A stretch of DNA of 64,000 nucleotides from Heracleum sosnowskyi (Eukaryota > Streptophyta > Magnoliopsida > Apiales > Apiaceae): NCBI GenBank assembly GCA_030848705.1, contig CM061240.1:123554998-123618997 (forward strand). The letters are read 5' to 3'. The notes below the pieces were generated by a model that was not told the origin of the DNA, made no database searches, and was given only the letters and a program-made list of their open reading frames with translations. The number at the start of each line of letters is the position of its first letter. Position 1 is the first letter of the stretch. The position numbers were made by a program, and so were the translations under genes. Shown here piece after piece: positions 10,673-22,570 of this stretch.

Positions 10673-11973
10673 TGTTATAAATGAATACCACTTAGAAACT
10701 AGACAGAGGGGGTGAATGGATAGTTTTGAGATTTTTGCTTTCTTGAAACTAAATTGCTGTAATCGATTGTGTTGTAAGAAAATGCGGAATAAAATAAACA
10801 ACACACACAATCACTTTAATCTACTTTGTATTAAGCAAATTAAATACTACAGCTTTCCAGAATTTCACAACTGAATTTCTGGTATCTAAACAAGAACAGT
10901 TCGTATCTTGTTTTGCTTTCAGAGAAAAGAGTGCTTAAGATAAATCTATGTGTGTCTCTTTTACAGCTAACAGTAGGGTGTGCACAATATATATATTGTC
11001 CTATACAAAACTAGTGCACACACCTAATTACACAGCTACCCTTCCTGCAACTCCATTTTGTCGTTCTATAAAAGGTTGACTGTGTCAGGGAGGACCACTT
11101 GTTTTCTGTGGTCCTCTCCCTTATCTGTAGCTGCTTGTCTTCCTTTTTCCTCTCCAAGTTTAGCTGTAGATTTGCCATCTGTATTTTGGACCACCTGACC
11201 AATACAGATGCTTCAGTATTTGTCTCCATTGACTTTGATCTTGTACCTTCATTTTTCTTGTTGTAAACGGCTAAGTGTTGATATCGTGAACTCCACTTCA
11301 TTCCTGACTTTGCGATGTCCCTTGAGACGACTACGCGACATGACCTTTGAGGACTTTGCGACATAAGCCATTTGAGGAATTTGCGACATAAGCCATTTGA
11401 GGACTTCGCGATCTAGTCTTTTTGAGGACTTCGCGATATAGCCTTTTTGAGGACTATGCGACATAGACTATTTGAGGACTATGCGACATAGACTATTTGA
11501 GGACTTCACGATCCAGTACATCTTGACTTTGCGGTATCAACACTTCACGATATGAGTCTTGATGACTTCACGACATAGTACAAATTGGACTATGCGATAA
11601 AGCACTTCTCGACATGGATATTGGTGACTTCACGATATAGCTTTATTCTGACTTTGCTATATAATGCCTTAGACAAATTTCTGCAACTTATTACTTCACG
11701 GCCTTATTCATCTCCATCCTGCTGCATGAACAATTCCGAACTTCTACCAGGACAATTATTCAATAGCCTATGTACATTCTAGATGCAAGAAACTTACTAA
11801 GCTCATTATAATTCTGAGCATACATGATCAAGCTAATATTCATGAGAACAAGACAAGTACAGAGAGACCTATACTATATCCCAATGATAGAAATCACTAG
11901 GTCATGTAGAGTGACATAGTCACAAAGATTAGGCTTGTTAATAGTGGTAATCAGACATGCCTTGAGCCTAACA
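10673..11973 (-). repeat. Element F 3' LTR (1301 bp)
   Basis: On the minus strand it starts TGTTAGGCTCAAGG directly after the polypurine tract and ends TTATAACA. Near the end is the C-run box, visible on the plus strand as AGAGGGGGTGAAT at about 10705-10717. It sits between AAACTA (10696-10701) and TAGTTT (10721-10726). The boundaries come from TG...CA ends and the tract, not from a second copy, so the inner end is less certain than the outer one. Confidence 0.7.
11297..11665 (-). repeat. GACTTCGCGATATAG minisatellite-like array in LTR F
   Basis: About fourteen diverged units of 25-30 bp are built on (TTTGAG)GACTTCGCGACATAG, as read on the plus strand. The core GACTTYRCGAYATAG is better kept than the spacing. 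The same core recurs in F's pol-to-env-like spacer at 62380-62780 in the opposite orientation. Confidence 0.85.
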
Positions 11974-11985
11974 ATCTCCCCCAAA
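11974..11985 (-). promoter_or_regulatory. Element F polypurine tract
   Basis: On the minus strand the sequence TTTGGGGGAGAT lies directly before TGTTAGGC, the LTR start. Confidence 0.85.
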
Positions 11986-12126
11986 TTGTGAGTAAGAAAC
12001 TTAGGCACAATTTCATGTCTGATAACAAGCCTAACTTACATAAAAGGAATTTAAATAACAAAGAGAACAATATATGAACATTAAGAGCAAGGATTTGATT
12101 ACATTGTAGAGTTGAAAGCTTACAGA

Positions 12127-14216
12127 TTATCTTTGTTGCTCAGCATCTTCAGTTTGCATTTGTTTCTCAAGATAATCATCATACTCTTTCTTCTTTCTCA
12201 CTTCTTCCTTTCTCTTCATGTCTATAATGGCTTCTTGAAGTTCTTCTCTTGCAATTAGTTCTTCAATGAGAGGTGAGCCTTCTAGATCATCAATTGCAGC
12301 TTTAAGAGCACTTTCCACATATGAATCTAAAAACTCCATCCTTATCTTGCTTATTCTTCCAGCTATATTCTTGTATTCCACAACATAAGGATTTTGTTTT
12401 ACCTTGCATAGCCCTTTCTGCCTTAGCTCTCTAGCCCTTTCCTCCATCGCAGCCATCTCGTTATCTCTCTGTATGATCTTCTCTTCATTCAGTTTCCTCA
12501 GGTTCTCCTCATAATCAGAATGTATTTTCAAGAATCTAGCAATCTCTATCTTCCACAATCTATCCTCTTTTTCTTCAAAATTTAGTAGAGCATTTATTCT
12601 TTCAAGTTCATACTGTGAAAAGTATTGCCAGCCTCCTTGCTTCATCTCTCTTTCTCTTTCATCAGTGTATTTGATCTCTAGATGATCTAGCTTCACCTTG
12701 ACTTCAAAGATTCTTTGAGCTCTCAAAAATGCTAGGGCATCTTCATCATAGTCTTCATCCAGAGGAAGTACTTTGATTCCTACTACATTAGTGATTAACC
12801 CATTCTTCTTTGTTATCCTTTTCCTTTTGGCTACACTCTTGATCTTCAAATGCTTCACTTAAGGTAGCTTTCTGGAGCAGGGAGATTTAGTCTTCAATGC
12901 CACATCATTTGGAAGTAGCTTCATCCTTTTTCCTTTCATCCACTATAACACTCCACTAGCTGTGACTTTGTGGAAGTGTCTTCTTGATTTTTCCTTTGTG
13001 GCTTCAACTTTCTTCTGTGGCAAATCAGGTTCAGAAGTCTTGGATAAAGATTTTGGAGGATCATTACTAACAGTACCCACCCTAGACTTAAAGTCTTGTA
13101 TTGTGGTTAAGGCACTGCTGGCAATGTCCTTGACTTGATGATTTCCACTCCTTGTCTTCTTGACAGTTTCCTTCTTTGTTTGAGAGTCCTTCTTGTCTTC
13201 ATCAGCATCTTTGGACTTCTTAGAAGTTTTGCCCCTGCTGCTTTCACTTGCCCCATCCTTATCACTCCTTGATTGACTTCTCCTTCTGTAGCTTTTATCT
13301 TCATCATCATCCTTGTCATCCTTCCTGTCTTTTCTTTCTTTTACAGACTCAGGAATTCTGCCATGAATGAGAAATGATTGTAGAGTTTGGATCATTTCAA
13401 GCTCTTCAGCTGTTCTAACTCCTCTCTTGGATCTCAGCATCTGCAACACTTGATTGATTTTGGCATTGTTCTTCATTGTCAAGTTTTCAGGAATCACCAG
13501 TTGGTCAATACTGTTGGCTTGAGTTAGACTTTGAAAAATTATTGTCCTTGGGTTAGAGATAACTTCAGGCAATCTTTGAAATTGGTCTATCTTCAAGTCA
13601 TCATGTAGCCTCCTGTTGTTCTCCCCATGCTTTTCAATCAATTCCAGAATTGTGGTCAGCTCAGTAAACCTCAGTTTTTCTAAAGTTTGAAAGGATAGAT
13701 GCCACAGGTAATTATCCTTGGATACCATGATCACTTCTCTTAGATGAACATCCTTGATTTTCCTGACTGCCACTGTGAAGTACTTGATACTTTCCTTGAG
13801 CCTTTCCCTTTAGATTTTGGCATCCTCTTGATCATTGATGTAGATGGCTTTCAGAAACTCCAGGAAGGCCTCATCGTGATAGATGTGAGAGTTGGCAACT
13901 TCCTGTAGCTTGGCCTCAATGATTATGGTTACTTTGATAGGCTGAGCATTTGTTGAAATGAGAAGAACATGACCCTCCATGGGCATTGTGCCAGGATAGT
14001 AAGTTGTAGTCACACTACTTTTCTGGCCAGATAAACTGGTGACAGAAACAGTAGGAAGAGTTATTGGCCTTGTGTCTTTCTCAGATATTTTCTCCTTGAG
14101 CTTTGCAGAGACTCCCCCTTTCAGAGTCACTTGCTTTCCTTTCCTTTCTTTCTCCCCCTTAGGCTTGGGATCAGACAAGATGTCTTGAGCTTCTCCAGGA
14201 ATAGAAAGATTCATGC
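12127..14216 (-). pseudogene. Element F env-like ORF, C-terminal part
   Basis: One reading frame runs from the C junction to a stop at 12127, with in-frame stops at 13810, 12943 and 12859 but no frameshift. The upper part has LTTILELIEKHGENNRR-like helices and a Ser/Lys/Asp-rich stretch around 13107-13330 (RKDRKDDKDDDEDKSYRRRS). The last 240 residues are strongly charged and predicted coiled coil (for example around NEMAAMEERARELRQK). No membrane segment is visible. It continues the ORF found at 60205-62239. How much F sequence was lost at the junction is unknown, because C's 5' LTR is truncated there. Function is unknown. Confidence 0.7.
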
Positions 14217-14385
14217 CATCTCAGTTGGATCCTCAAAACATCCAACTGAAATTTTATATTTGCTTGTGTTTTTATTTTCAGTGTAGTTTTATTTCGAAAG
14301 TTGTTTTAAGTTTAAAAATATCTAGAATTGTATTCAACCCCCCCCCCCCCCTTCTACAATTCTGTTAGGTCATTTGGGATTAACA
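14217..14385 (+). repeat. Element C 5' LTR, 3'-terminal fragment
   Basis: These 169 bp match 60037-60204 of the 3' LTR, with about one substitution plus differences in the C-run. They end GGGATTAACA. The first roughly 850 bp of the LTR, judged from E's 1020-bp LTR, are missing, including the region expected to hold the promoter. A C-run of about 13 lies in a hairpin formed by AGAATTGTA (14324-14332) and TACAATTCT (14355-14363). Confidence 0.85.
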
Positions 14386-14387
14386 AT

Positions 14388-14399
14388 TGGTATCAGAGC
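14388..14399 (+). promoter_or_regulatory. Element C primer binding site (initiator Met tRNA)
   Basis: TGGTATCAGAGC begins two bases after the LTR end. It is complementary to the 3' end of plant initiator methionine tRNA. Confidence 0.9.
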
Positions 14400-14448
14400 A
14401 AGCTTCTAACATACAAGAAGTTTAAAGATCAAGGCCAAAACAGTAACC

Positions 14449-16902
14449 ATGGTGAAGAAGGATGCAGGTGTAAAGATACCAGTTCTAGATAAGGACAGTT
14501 ACTTTCACTGGAAAGTAAAAATGCATCTACATCTCATGTCTATGGATGAGAGATATGTAGACTGCATTGAGAAAGGTCCACACGTTCCCATGAAGTTTGC
14601 ATCTAGAGTTGGACTTCCAGATGATGCTGAAGATGTAGAAATTCTAAAACCTGTCTCGGAATGGACTGTTGAAGATGTTGCAGAAGTCCATAAAGATAAA
14701 AGAACCATGAACATTCTGTTTAATGGTTTGGATTAAGAGATGTTTGACAATGTCATAAACTGTACAACTTCTAAAGAAGTATGGGACACTGTTAGAACAC
14801 TCTGTGAAGGAATTGAGCAAGTTAGGGAGAACAAAATGCAACTCCTCATACAACAATATGAGCACTTTCATTTTAATGCTGGTGAAACCCTAAATGACAC
14901 GTTTAGTAGGTTTTAAAAGCTTTTGAATGGATTAAAGTTGAATGGGAGGGTCTATCAAACCAAGGATTCAAACCTCAAATTTCTTAGAGCTCTTCCAAAA
15001 GAGTGGAAGCCTATGACTGTTTCTCTGAGAAACACTCAAGAGTACAAAGACTACACTCTTGAAAGGCTTTATGGAACCTTAAAGACATATGAGCTGAAAA
15101 TGGAGCAAGATGAAGAAATTGAGAAGGTACAAAAGAAAGGTGGATCTATTGCATTGATTGTATCTGTGAACCAACTGGAAGATGACAATGAAGAAGCTGT
15201 AAAAGCCACAACTAGTCGAGCTAGTTGTAGGAGTGATGTTAGCAAGGGTAAAGGCAAGATGACAGAAGAAGAACAAGAACCAGCCAACTTGGATGACTTA
15301 GATGAGATTGATGAACACATTGCTTTTCTTTCAAGGAAATTCAAGAGAAACTCAGAAGCAAGGCCACCAAGGAGAGACTTTCAACCTAGCAAAAATAATT
15401 GGATTGAAAAGTCTAAGTCTAAATGTTTTAACTGTGGAATGATTGGTCACTTTGCTGGAGATTGAAGAAAGCCCAAAGTTGAGAAGGGCAACAGGAAATT
15501 TGAGCCTGTTGATTATAAAAAGAAATACTTTGAACTTCTCAAGGAAAAAGAAAAGGCTTTCATGTCTCAGGAGTATGATTGGGCTGGTAATGGTGAAGAT
15601 TCAGATGATTATGTTGAGTATGTCAACTTGGCTCTAATGGCTAACAATCATGAGCAGGAAGCAAGTTCCTCTAGCAACCAGGTAACAATTACTAATCTTT
15701 CTGAGCTTTCTAAAGAGGAATACGATAGTGCAGTGAATGAAATGTCTACTGTACTGTATAATTTGTGTGTTACTCTTAAATCACTTACCAAAGAGAACTC
15801 AAGAATTAAAGAGACCAATTTGCTCTTAAGTGATAGAAATGCCATGTTAGAAGCACAGCTCATTGAGTTTGAGAAAATGAGGTGTGTTAGTAGGGAGGCT
15901 AAGCAGGAACTTGAGAAAGTGTTAAAAAGGGAAGAAATTCTTAAAACGCAACTAGAAATAGAACAGAAAGTGATTGCCAAATGGAAAGATTCCAGGAATG
16001 TTGCTAGCAACATCATTAATGTTCAAGGTATGGAATCTTTCTGTGAGCAATCATGGAAAAAGAACAAAGAGAAGCTAGGGTATGCTGGTGAAACCTTAGA
16101 ATCAGAAACAGAGTCAACAAACAACAATGATCAAATGTTGAAGGTTGATACGTCAACGGAATGCAAGGTTTCGTTGACAGATGAACCATCAACCGATCAG
16201 GCTATTTCGTTGACAGAGAAAAAGAAAGAAGAACTCACTAGACTTAATAACAAGTATGGTCCTGTCACCAAGAACTTTGTTCAAGGTGAGTCTAGTAAAT
16301 CAAAGAAAGTTGAGAAGCCTGTTGAAAGAGCTAATGTAGGTCACTTGTCTAACAAGCAATTGAAAGACAAGTTAGAGAAAATTCAAGTTGAGGTTAAGGG
16401 CAATAAAAAGAATAACATAAATGGAAAAGTAGGGATTAACAAACATAACAATTACACACCTGATAAGTATGCTCCTAGAAAGACATGTGTTAATTGTGGA
16501 AGTGTTAGTCATTTGTCTGCTAATTGCAAATCTGTTAAGAAGACTGCTAATGTGAAAATGCCTAAGCCTGTAATGAATGCTTCTATGCCTATAATGCCTG
16601 TTATGCCTAACATGTTTGCTCCATATGCACAATTTCAAAATCCATATGCTAGCATGCCATTTGTGCCTAACCCAAACATGAATATGTTTAATGTGCCACA
16701 AATGCCATGGAATGTGAATAACATGTTTGTTCCTCCAACTATGCATGCTGTGAATGAAAATGTGAGCAACCCTCAGAAATCAACACCAAAGGTAAAGGTT
16801 GATTTAACTCAATCTGTGCCCAAGGTGAAAAATGATGTGAAGAGTAAATCATAGGCTAACAAAACAGGACCCAAGGAAACTTGGGTACCAAAATCAACTT
16901 GA
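14449..16902 (+). pseudogene. gag: Element C gag (nucleocapsid) with four stops
   Basis: It starts at ATG 14449 (MVKKDAGVKIPVLDKDSYF), the copia gag N-terminus, and stays in one frame to TGA 16900-16902 (WVPKST). In-frame stops lie at 14734, 14914, 15463 and 16852; E reads Gln at the first two and Cys at the third. It has a UBN2-type capsid domain, a zinc knuckle CFNCGMIGHFAGD cut by the third stop, a coiled-coil stretch (about 15700-16000) and a second knuckle CVNCGSVSHLSANC (about 16492-16533). A Met/Pro/Asn-rich tail follows (16555-16760). The family word occurs four times at 16147-16219. The Gag shell would package the element RNA; this copy cannot make it whole. Confidence 0.9.
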
Positions 16903-19578
16903 TTTGGTTTTATTGTGTGCAGGGAGACAAAAGGAATCTTTGGTACTTGGATAGTGGTTGTTCAAGACACATGACTGGTGATTCTACCCTGCTCACAGAG
17001 TTTCAGGAAAGAGCTGGCCCTTGTATTGCTTTTGGAGATGACAACAAAGGCTACACTAAGGGATATGGTTTGATTTCAAAAGAGAATGTCATCATAAATG
17101 AGGTTGCATTGGTGGATGGTCTTAAGCACAATTTTCTTAGCATCAGCCAACTTTGTGACAAAGGATTTTTAGTTACTTTTTCAAAAGAAGCCTGTGTTGT
17201 TTCTAAAGGAGGAGACAACAATGTGGTAATGACTGGATTCAGAAGAGGGAATGTGTACATTGCTGACTTTAATAGCACAAGTCCAGACACCATCACTTGT
17301 CTTTTCAGAAAGGCAAGCAAGGATGAAAGTTGGCTATGGCACAAGAAATTGTCTCATTTGAATTTTAAGGTAATGAATGACTTGGTGAGGAAAGATCTTG
17401 CTAGAGGAATTCCACAGGAAGAATTCTCCAAGGATGGTTTGTGTGATGCCTGTCAAAAAGGGAAACAAAAGAAGGCATCATTCAAAAGCAAGACAGAGTC
17501 ATCAATTGTCCAACAGCTTGAGTTGCTTCATATGGATCTATTTGGCCCTGTAAATGTCATGTCCATTTCAAAGAAGAAATACTGTCTTGTGATTGTTGAT
17601 GATTTTTCTAGATTTACATGGACTTTCTTTTTGCACTCCAAAGATGAGGCAAGTGAAATCATTATCAATCACATTAAGATGGTAAACAATCATCCTGATT
17701 TCAGAGTAAGAAGGATTAAGAGTGACAATGGGACAGAATTCAAGAATTCAACTATGAAGATGTTCTGTGAAGAAAATGGTATTTTGCATGAATTTTCAGC
17801 AGCAAGGACACCACAGCAAAATGGTGTAGTTGAAAGGAAAAACAGAACACTTATTGAAGCTGCAAGGACAATGCTAGATGAATCAAAGTTACCAACTTAT
17901 TTCTGGGCTGAGGCAGTTAACATAGCTTGCTTCACTCAAAATATTTCTTTGATTAATCAAGCCAAGGGAATGACCCCTTATCAACTACTCAAAATAAAGA
18001 AGCCACTATTGGATTTTCTTCATGTTTTTGGATGCAAGTGCTTTGTTCTGAGAAATCAAGCTGAGCATTTGGGGAAATTTGAAGCAAAGGCAGATGAAGC
18101 AATATTTGTGGGATATCCAGCAGGGAAAGCTTACAGAGTCTATAATCTCAGAACCAACATTGTTATGGAATCTGTACATGTTGTTTTTGATGATCTCAAA
18201 ATTCAAGGTCTCTGTGATGAAGGTTTCCATGAAAGTCTTTCTTTTGAGAATGAGGAAGGAGATCAAATGAATCATGTTAAGGCTATTGAGAAACAGCCTA
18301 AAGTTGTTGTGTCTAGCACAGATGAAAGCAGCAGTGAAGATGAAATTGATGTGTTAAGATTGAAAAGAATAGCTGCTAGCAGGCCAAATGGTCATTCCGT
18401 TGACAGTCATGGTGGAGGATTCGTTGACATACAAAATGAGCATTTCGTTGACAGTCAAAGTAGGCATACCGTTGACAGTCATGGAAATGCCTCTAGGAGT
18501 GATAACTTAGGGACAACAAACTCAGGGGGAGTTTCTCAAGGACAAATATCCAATCAAGGCAATCATGATCATGAAGCTACATCTTCTAGAGCTAATCTAC
18601 CTCCCTCAAGTAAATGGACTAAATATCATCCCTTTGAACTCATTATAGGTGATGTTTCTTCAAAAGTCCAAACTAGAAGAGCAACTCAAGAAGAATGTCT
18701 ATATAGTAGCTTTCTGTCTCAAGATGAGCCAAAGAAAGTTGAGGATGCACTTCTAGATCCAGATTGGGTTTTAGCTATGCAAGAGGAGCTAAACTAATTT
18801 GAGAGAAACAAAGTTTGGAAGCTGGTGCCCAAGACTAAGGACAGGAGTGTTATAGGCACAAAATGGGTGTTCAGAAACAAGATGGATGAAAATGGCATAG
18901 TTACAAGGAACAAAGCTAGATTGGTTGCAAAAGGCTATTCACAGGAAGAGGGAATTGATTTTGATGAAACCTTTGCTCATGTTGCAAGACTAGAAGCAAT
19001 AAGGATTTTCCTAGCCTATGCAGCCCATGCCAATTTCAAAGTCTATCAAATGGATGTGAAGAGTGCTTTTCTGAATGGGGAATTGGAAGAGGAGGTATAT
19101 GTGAATCAACCTCCTGGTTTTGAAGATGATGATTTTCTAGAGATGTAAAATTGACAGGAAAAGCACAACTGGAACCTGTCAATTCCTAGGAAACAAGCTT
19201 GTGTCATGGTTCAGCAAGAAACAAAACTCAGTTTCTACCTCCACAGCTGAGGCTGAGTATATTGCAGCTGGAAGTTGTTGTGCACAAATTTTATGGATGA
19301 AAAATCAACTACTTGATTATGGATTAAGAGTTGAGAAAATTCCTATCTGCTGTGACAACACTAGTGCCATTGCCATTACTGAGAATCCAGTACAGCATTC
19401 AAGGACCAAGCACATTGACATCAAGTATCATTTCATTAGAGAACATGTTATGAATGGTACTGTGGAGTTACATTTTGTTCCAAGTGAACAACAACTTGCA
19501 GACATCTTTACCAAGCCACTTGATGAATCAACATTCTCAAGATTAGTAAGTGAGCTAGGTATGCTAAATTTCTCTTAA
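16881..19578 (+). pseudogene. pol: Element C pol (PR-IN-RT-RH) with internal RT deletion
   Basis: The pol frame is -1 to gag and overlaps its end. It has no ATG. Domains in order: protease YLDSGCSRHMTG (about 16940); integrase HHCC zinc finger (WHKKLSHL ... CDACQKGK) and catalytic D, D and E (HMDLFGP, SDNGTEF, QQNGVVERKN); a variable hinge (18290-18600) with four copies of the family word; the RT start (WKLVPKTKDRSVIGTKWV); and an RNase H end (STAEAEYIAAGSCC). A stop at 18795 replaces the Gln of E. About 0.7 kb is deleted at 19131-19145, between direct repeats GATTTT, which removes YVDD and shifts the frame. The copy is therefore defective. Confidence 0.9.
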
Positions 19579-20117
19579 TTATTTTTGAGCTTTTTGCAAG
19601 TTATAATGCAGCCAGAAATTTGCTATGATTTTCTGTGAATTAACTTTCTCGGGAAAAAGTGAAATTTTGTCTAAAGTCAAAATGACTATGTCAACGAATG
19701 CATCATTTCGTTGACAGTCTTAGTATTTTTCTGGGTGTTTCGTTGATAGCTTTTTTATATCAACGAAACGCAGCTTTATCAACGAAATAGACGGGACTTT
19801 AAACGCCCAATTTTGATTCGTTGATACAGCGTAGTTAATCTGAACCGTTGAATTTGCACGTCTTTTTACCACGATCTATGCATACACCCCTGTAAGTATA
19901 AATCATGGTAATATTTTAATTGTAACGGTTAGATTTTTAAGCCAATCCAGTCATTTATATTTATTATTGGACTTAACTTTTGAGAAATTTTGGGGGAGTA
20001 TTTAAGAAATTTTGTTTTCTTTAATTCTTTTCTACCTTGCTCTCAAAATTTCCAAAGGCTTTCTTACTTCTTCTTCTCTCAAAGCAAAACAAAGTTCGAG
20101 CTTTTCTTCACTCAACA
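19579..20117 (+). repeat. Element C pol-to-env-like spacer with TTTCGTTGA hairpins
   Basis: Non-coding. At 19690-19698 and 19707-19715 the word and its complement form a 9-bp stem with an 8-base loop. At 19737-19748 and 19758-19769 they form a 12-bp stem with a 9-base loop. Further copies lie near 19778 and 19820. E has the same layout at 38969-39509. The end of the spacer (19980-20117) would be a leader for the env-like ORF. Confidence 0.8.
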
Positions 20118-22570
20118 ATGGCACCCATAGTCAAACTCATGTCAGCTGGAGGGTTCATCTACGAGAAGAACAACTCCATTCCATTTGTTGTCAAGGAAAG
20201 TCCGAACAGAATCTTTCACAAGATGATGGATTTCTTGATGAATTTCAAACTGAGCTACACAATGTTTCACTCAACTCCGCTCTACAATGAAATTATAGAG
20301 GAGATTTGGACCTCCTGTGAGTACAGTGGGACAAATTGCACTTTGCAATTCACCATTCAAGGTAAAAAGTATATTGTCAATTCTAATGTATTGCAAGCAT
20401 GCCTTCGCATTCCTGAGAATAACTGCTTAGCTTTGCCTTCATATACTGACATGCTTAACATGCTTAATTCTATAAATTACTCTTTGCCTACTGATAATTT
20501 GGGTAAGATAATTAGGAGAGGTTTGGTTAGGAATATAGTTACTTAGCTGATGCATTCATTAAGGTCTTTTCTGGTAAAATCGGTAACTTTGATGCATTAA
20601 CTAACTCTATTTTGATTCTGTTTACCATGCTCTTAACTGATAGATATTATAACTTTAGCACCCAACTTATGTATGAAATTGGTGCTAAGTTGGGTGATAA
20701 GGCTAACAGGAAAAAGAATATCTATTATGCTAGATTTCTAATGATGTTGGCTAACCATGTTAGTCCAACACCATTGGTTATCTCTAACCCAAATTCCAGG
20801 TTTGACTGCTTTGTACAAGAGAAGAGAGTCTTGACAGATATCCTGAGGCTCAATCACAATGGTGATGTCCCAGTGGTGTATCTGCCCATAATTGAGGTAA
20901 CCACTTCTAACCCTGTTAGTTTAATTGTTACTTCAACCACCTCTGTTGCTATGGAGTCTGTAGTTGTGACCCAACAGGCTCCTGCCCCTGCAACAAAACC
21001 AAAATCTAAGAAATCCTCCAAGCCAACCTCAGGTGCTTCTCAAAAGGCACCTGTTGTAAAATCCACTACACAACCCAAGGGGAGTGGTGCAGGTGATGTG
21101 AGAGGTGAGGGAAGGGGTGAAAATCAAAGAAACCCTAAGGATAAGGTGGGAGAGATGAGTGTTTCCCAGACTAGCCCCATTGTGTCTTCCCAACAAGGCA
21201 CAATGAGTAATATGGATATTAGCACAAGTCTAATTGCATCCTCCCAAAAGGATGTAATTATTGAAACAAGCTCTCCTCCAAGAGCACACTCCAAAAGGGT
21301 AAGGGACACTTCAAGCCCCCATTCAGCAATTTCCCAATACCAAAGGAGAGTGAAGCAAAAATCCCAGGTCACACAGGGTGCACACACACTGGAAGCAACA
21401 CTTCCAGTTTCTCAAATTCAGTTTGATGTAACCCCTATTATTACTCTGGGGTTACAGTCCCATTCTCTAAACATAAATCTTGAACCAACTCCACAAAATT
21501 CACCAACACAGTCATTAGATGTGGATATGATCCATTTATCTATTCCTGATTCTCCAACCTTGTTCTTGGAGAAGCCCCACTCTGAAATTGGTGGTCATCA
21601 CTTGTTAAGTGATTTGTTGGGCCACCAATCATCTTTTTCTGAAGCTACAAGAGGATCTGTGGAACAAACTTTAAAATCAATCACCACAGATTCTACAGTA
21701 GTTTCACTATCTCAAAACCCTTTCTTGATATCATCAACGAAACAGTCTCTTTCGTTGACAAGTGTTTCTCCATCAACGGTATCCATACCGTTGACAGTTC
21801 AAACTACCATACCGTTGATAGTTCATTCTGCACCTTTTATTGAAAATCAAGTTGTTCACACAACTAGTGCAGATGATCTAGTGGTAGTTGAGACACTTCT
21901 AGGATTGAAAGGGAATGAATCTGAGAGGCTGTCTTGCAGCCAGGCAAAAGGAGAGGATGTGTGTGAGAGGCTGGCTATTTCTTCCAGCCAGGCAAAAGGA
22001 GAGACTGTGAGTTCCACCTTAGTAGGTGAAGGTGAGGGTGTGAGAGGTGTGAGCCATGGGGAGCCCATGATGCAAGAAAAGAGTGGAGAGAGAGAAGGGA
22101 CTACAGATGCTGAAAGGAAGGAACCAGCCATTGCAAGTGAGTTAATGGAGGTTAATGAGGGAGAAAAAGAATTGTCTTTCCAGGAGCATTATCAACAAAC
22201 TCTGGATAGCATTTCTTTGGATCCTGAAACCTTTAATCATCCTGTGCCAGCCTATCAAATCATGGCTCAACAGGGCAATGTGGAGGCAGAAAGATCACTA
22301 AATCTTATTCATACAACTGCATCCATGATGAGGGCTAAGGATGCACTTGCTAATTTGTCTCCAGGTGCTGGTGGAAGATTTGAATATGATGATTTTTCCA
22401 GTGATGAGGGCAGTCTTGGTGCTAATCTATAGGTGGCTGTTTCTACACAGACTGGGAATTCTGTGGTGCCTCCTACTCCAAGATGGATGACTCAAGACTC
22501 ACGTGGGGATCATAGCCTAGATGCTGCAATCACTAGGCAGTACAATGAAGCTTACCTAGCTCATGAGTCT
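20118..22570 (+). pseudogene. Element C env-like ORF, N-terminal part
   Basis: It starts at ATG 20118 (MAPIVKLMSAGG) after an ACA context. Residues 1-260 form a globular domain with the pattern LQFTIQGKKYIVN ... ACLRIP, shared in shape with D, F and A. A Ser/Thr/Pro/Gln-rich, Lys-containing linker follows, with four to five family words at 21735-21832. The frame slips at about 20540 and a TAG stands at 22430; E has Gln there. Element D interrupts at 22570, and the ORF resumes after 51606. No signal peptide or clear membrane helix is seen. I recall this N-terminal fold being labelled 'putative plant transposon protein domain' in databases, which needs checking. Function is unknown. Confidence 0.75.

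Noticed and set aside
11297..11665. CRISPR-like regular repeats
   Set aside because: Units are diverged, without unique spacers of fixed length, and lie in a plant LTR. This is a minisatellite-like word array.
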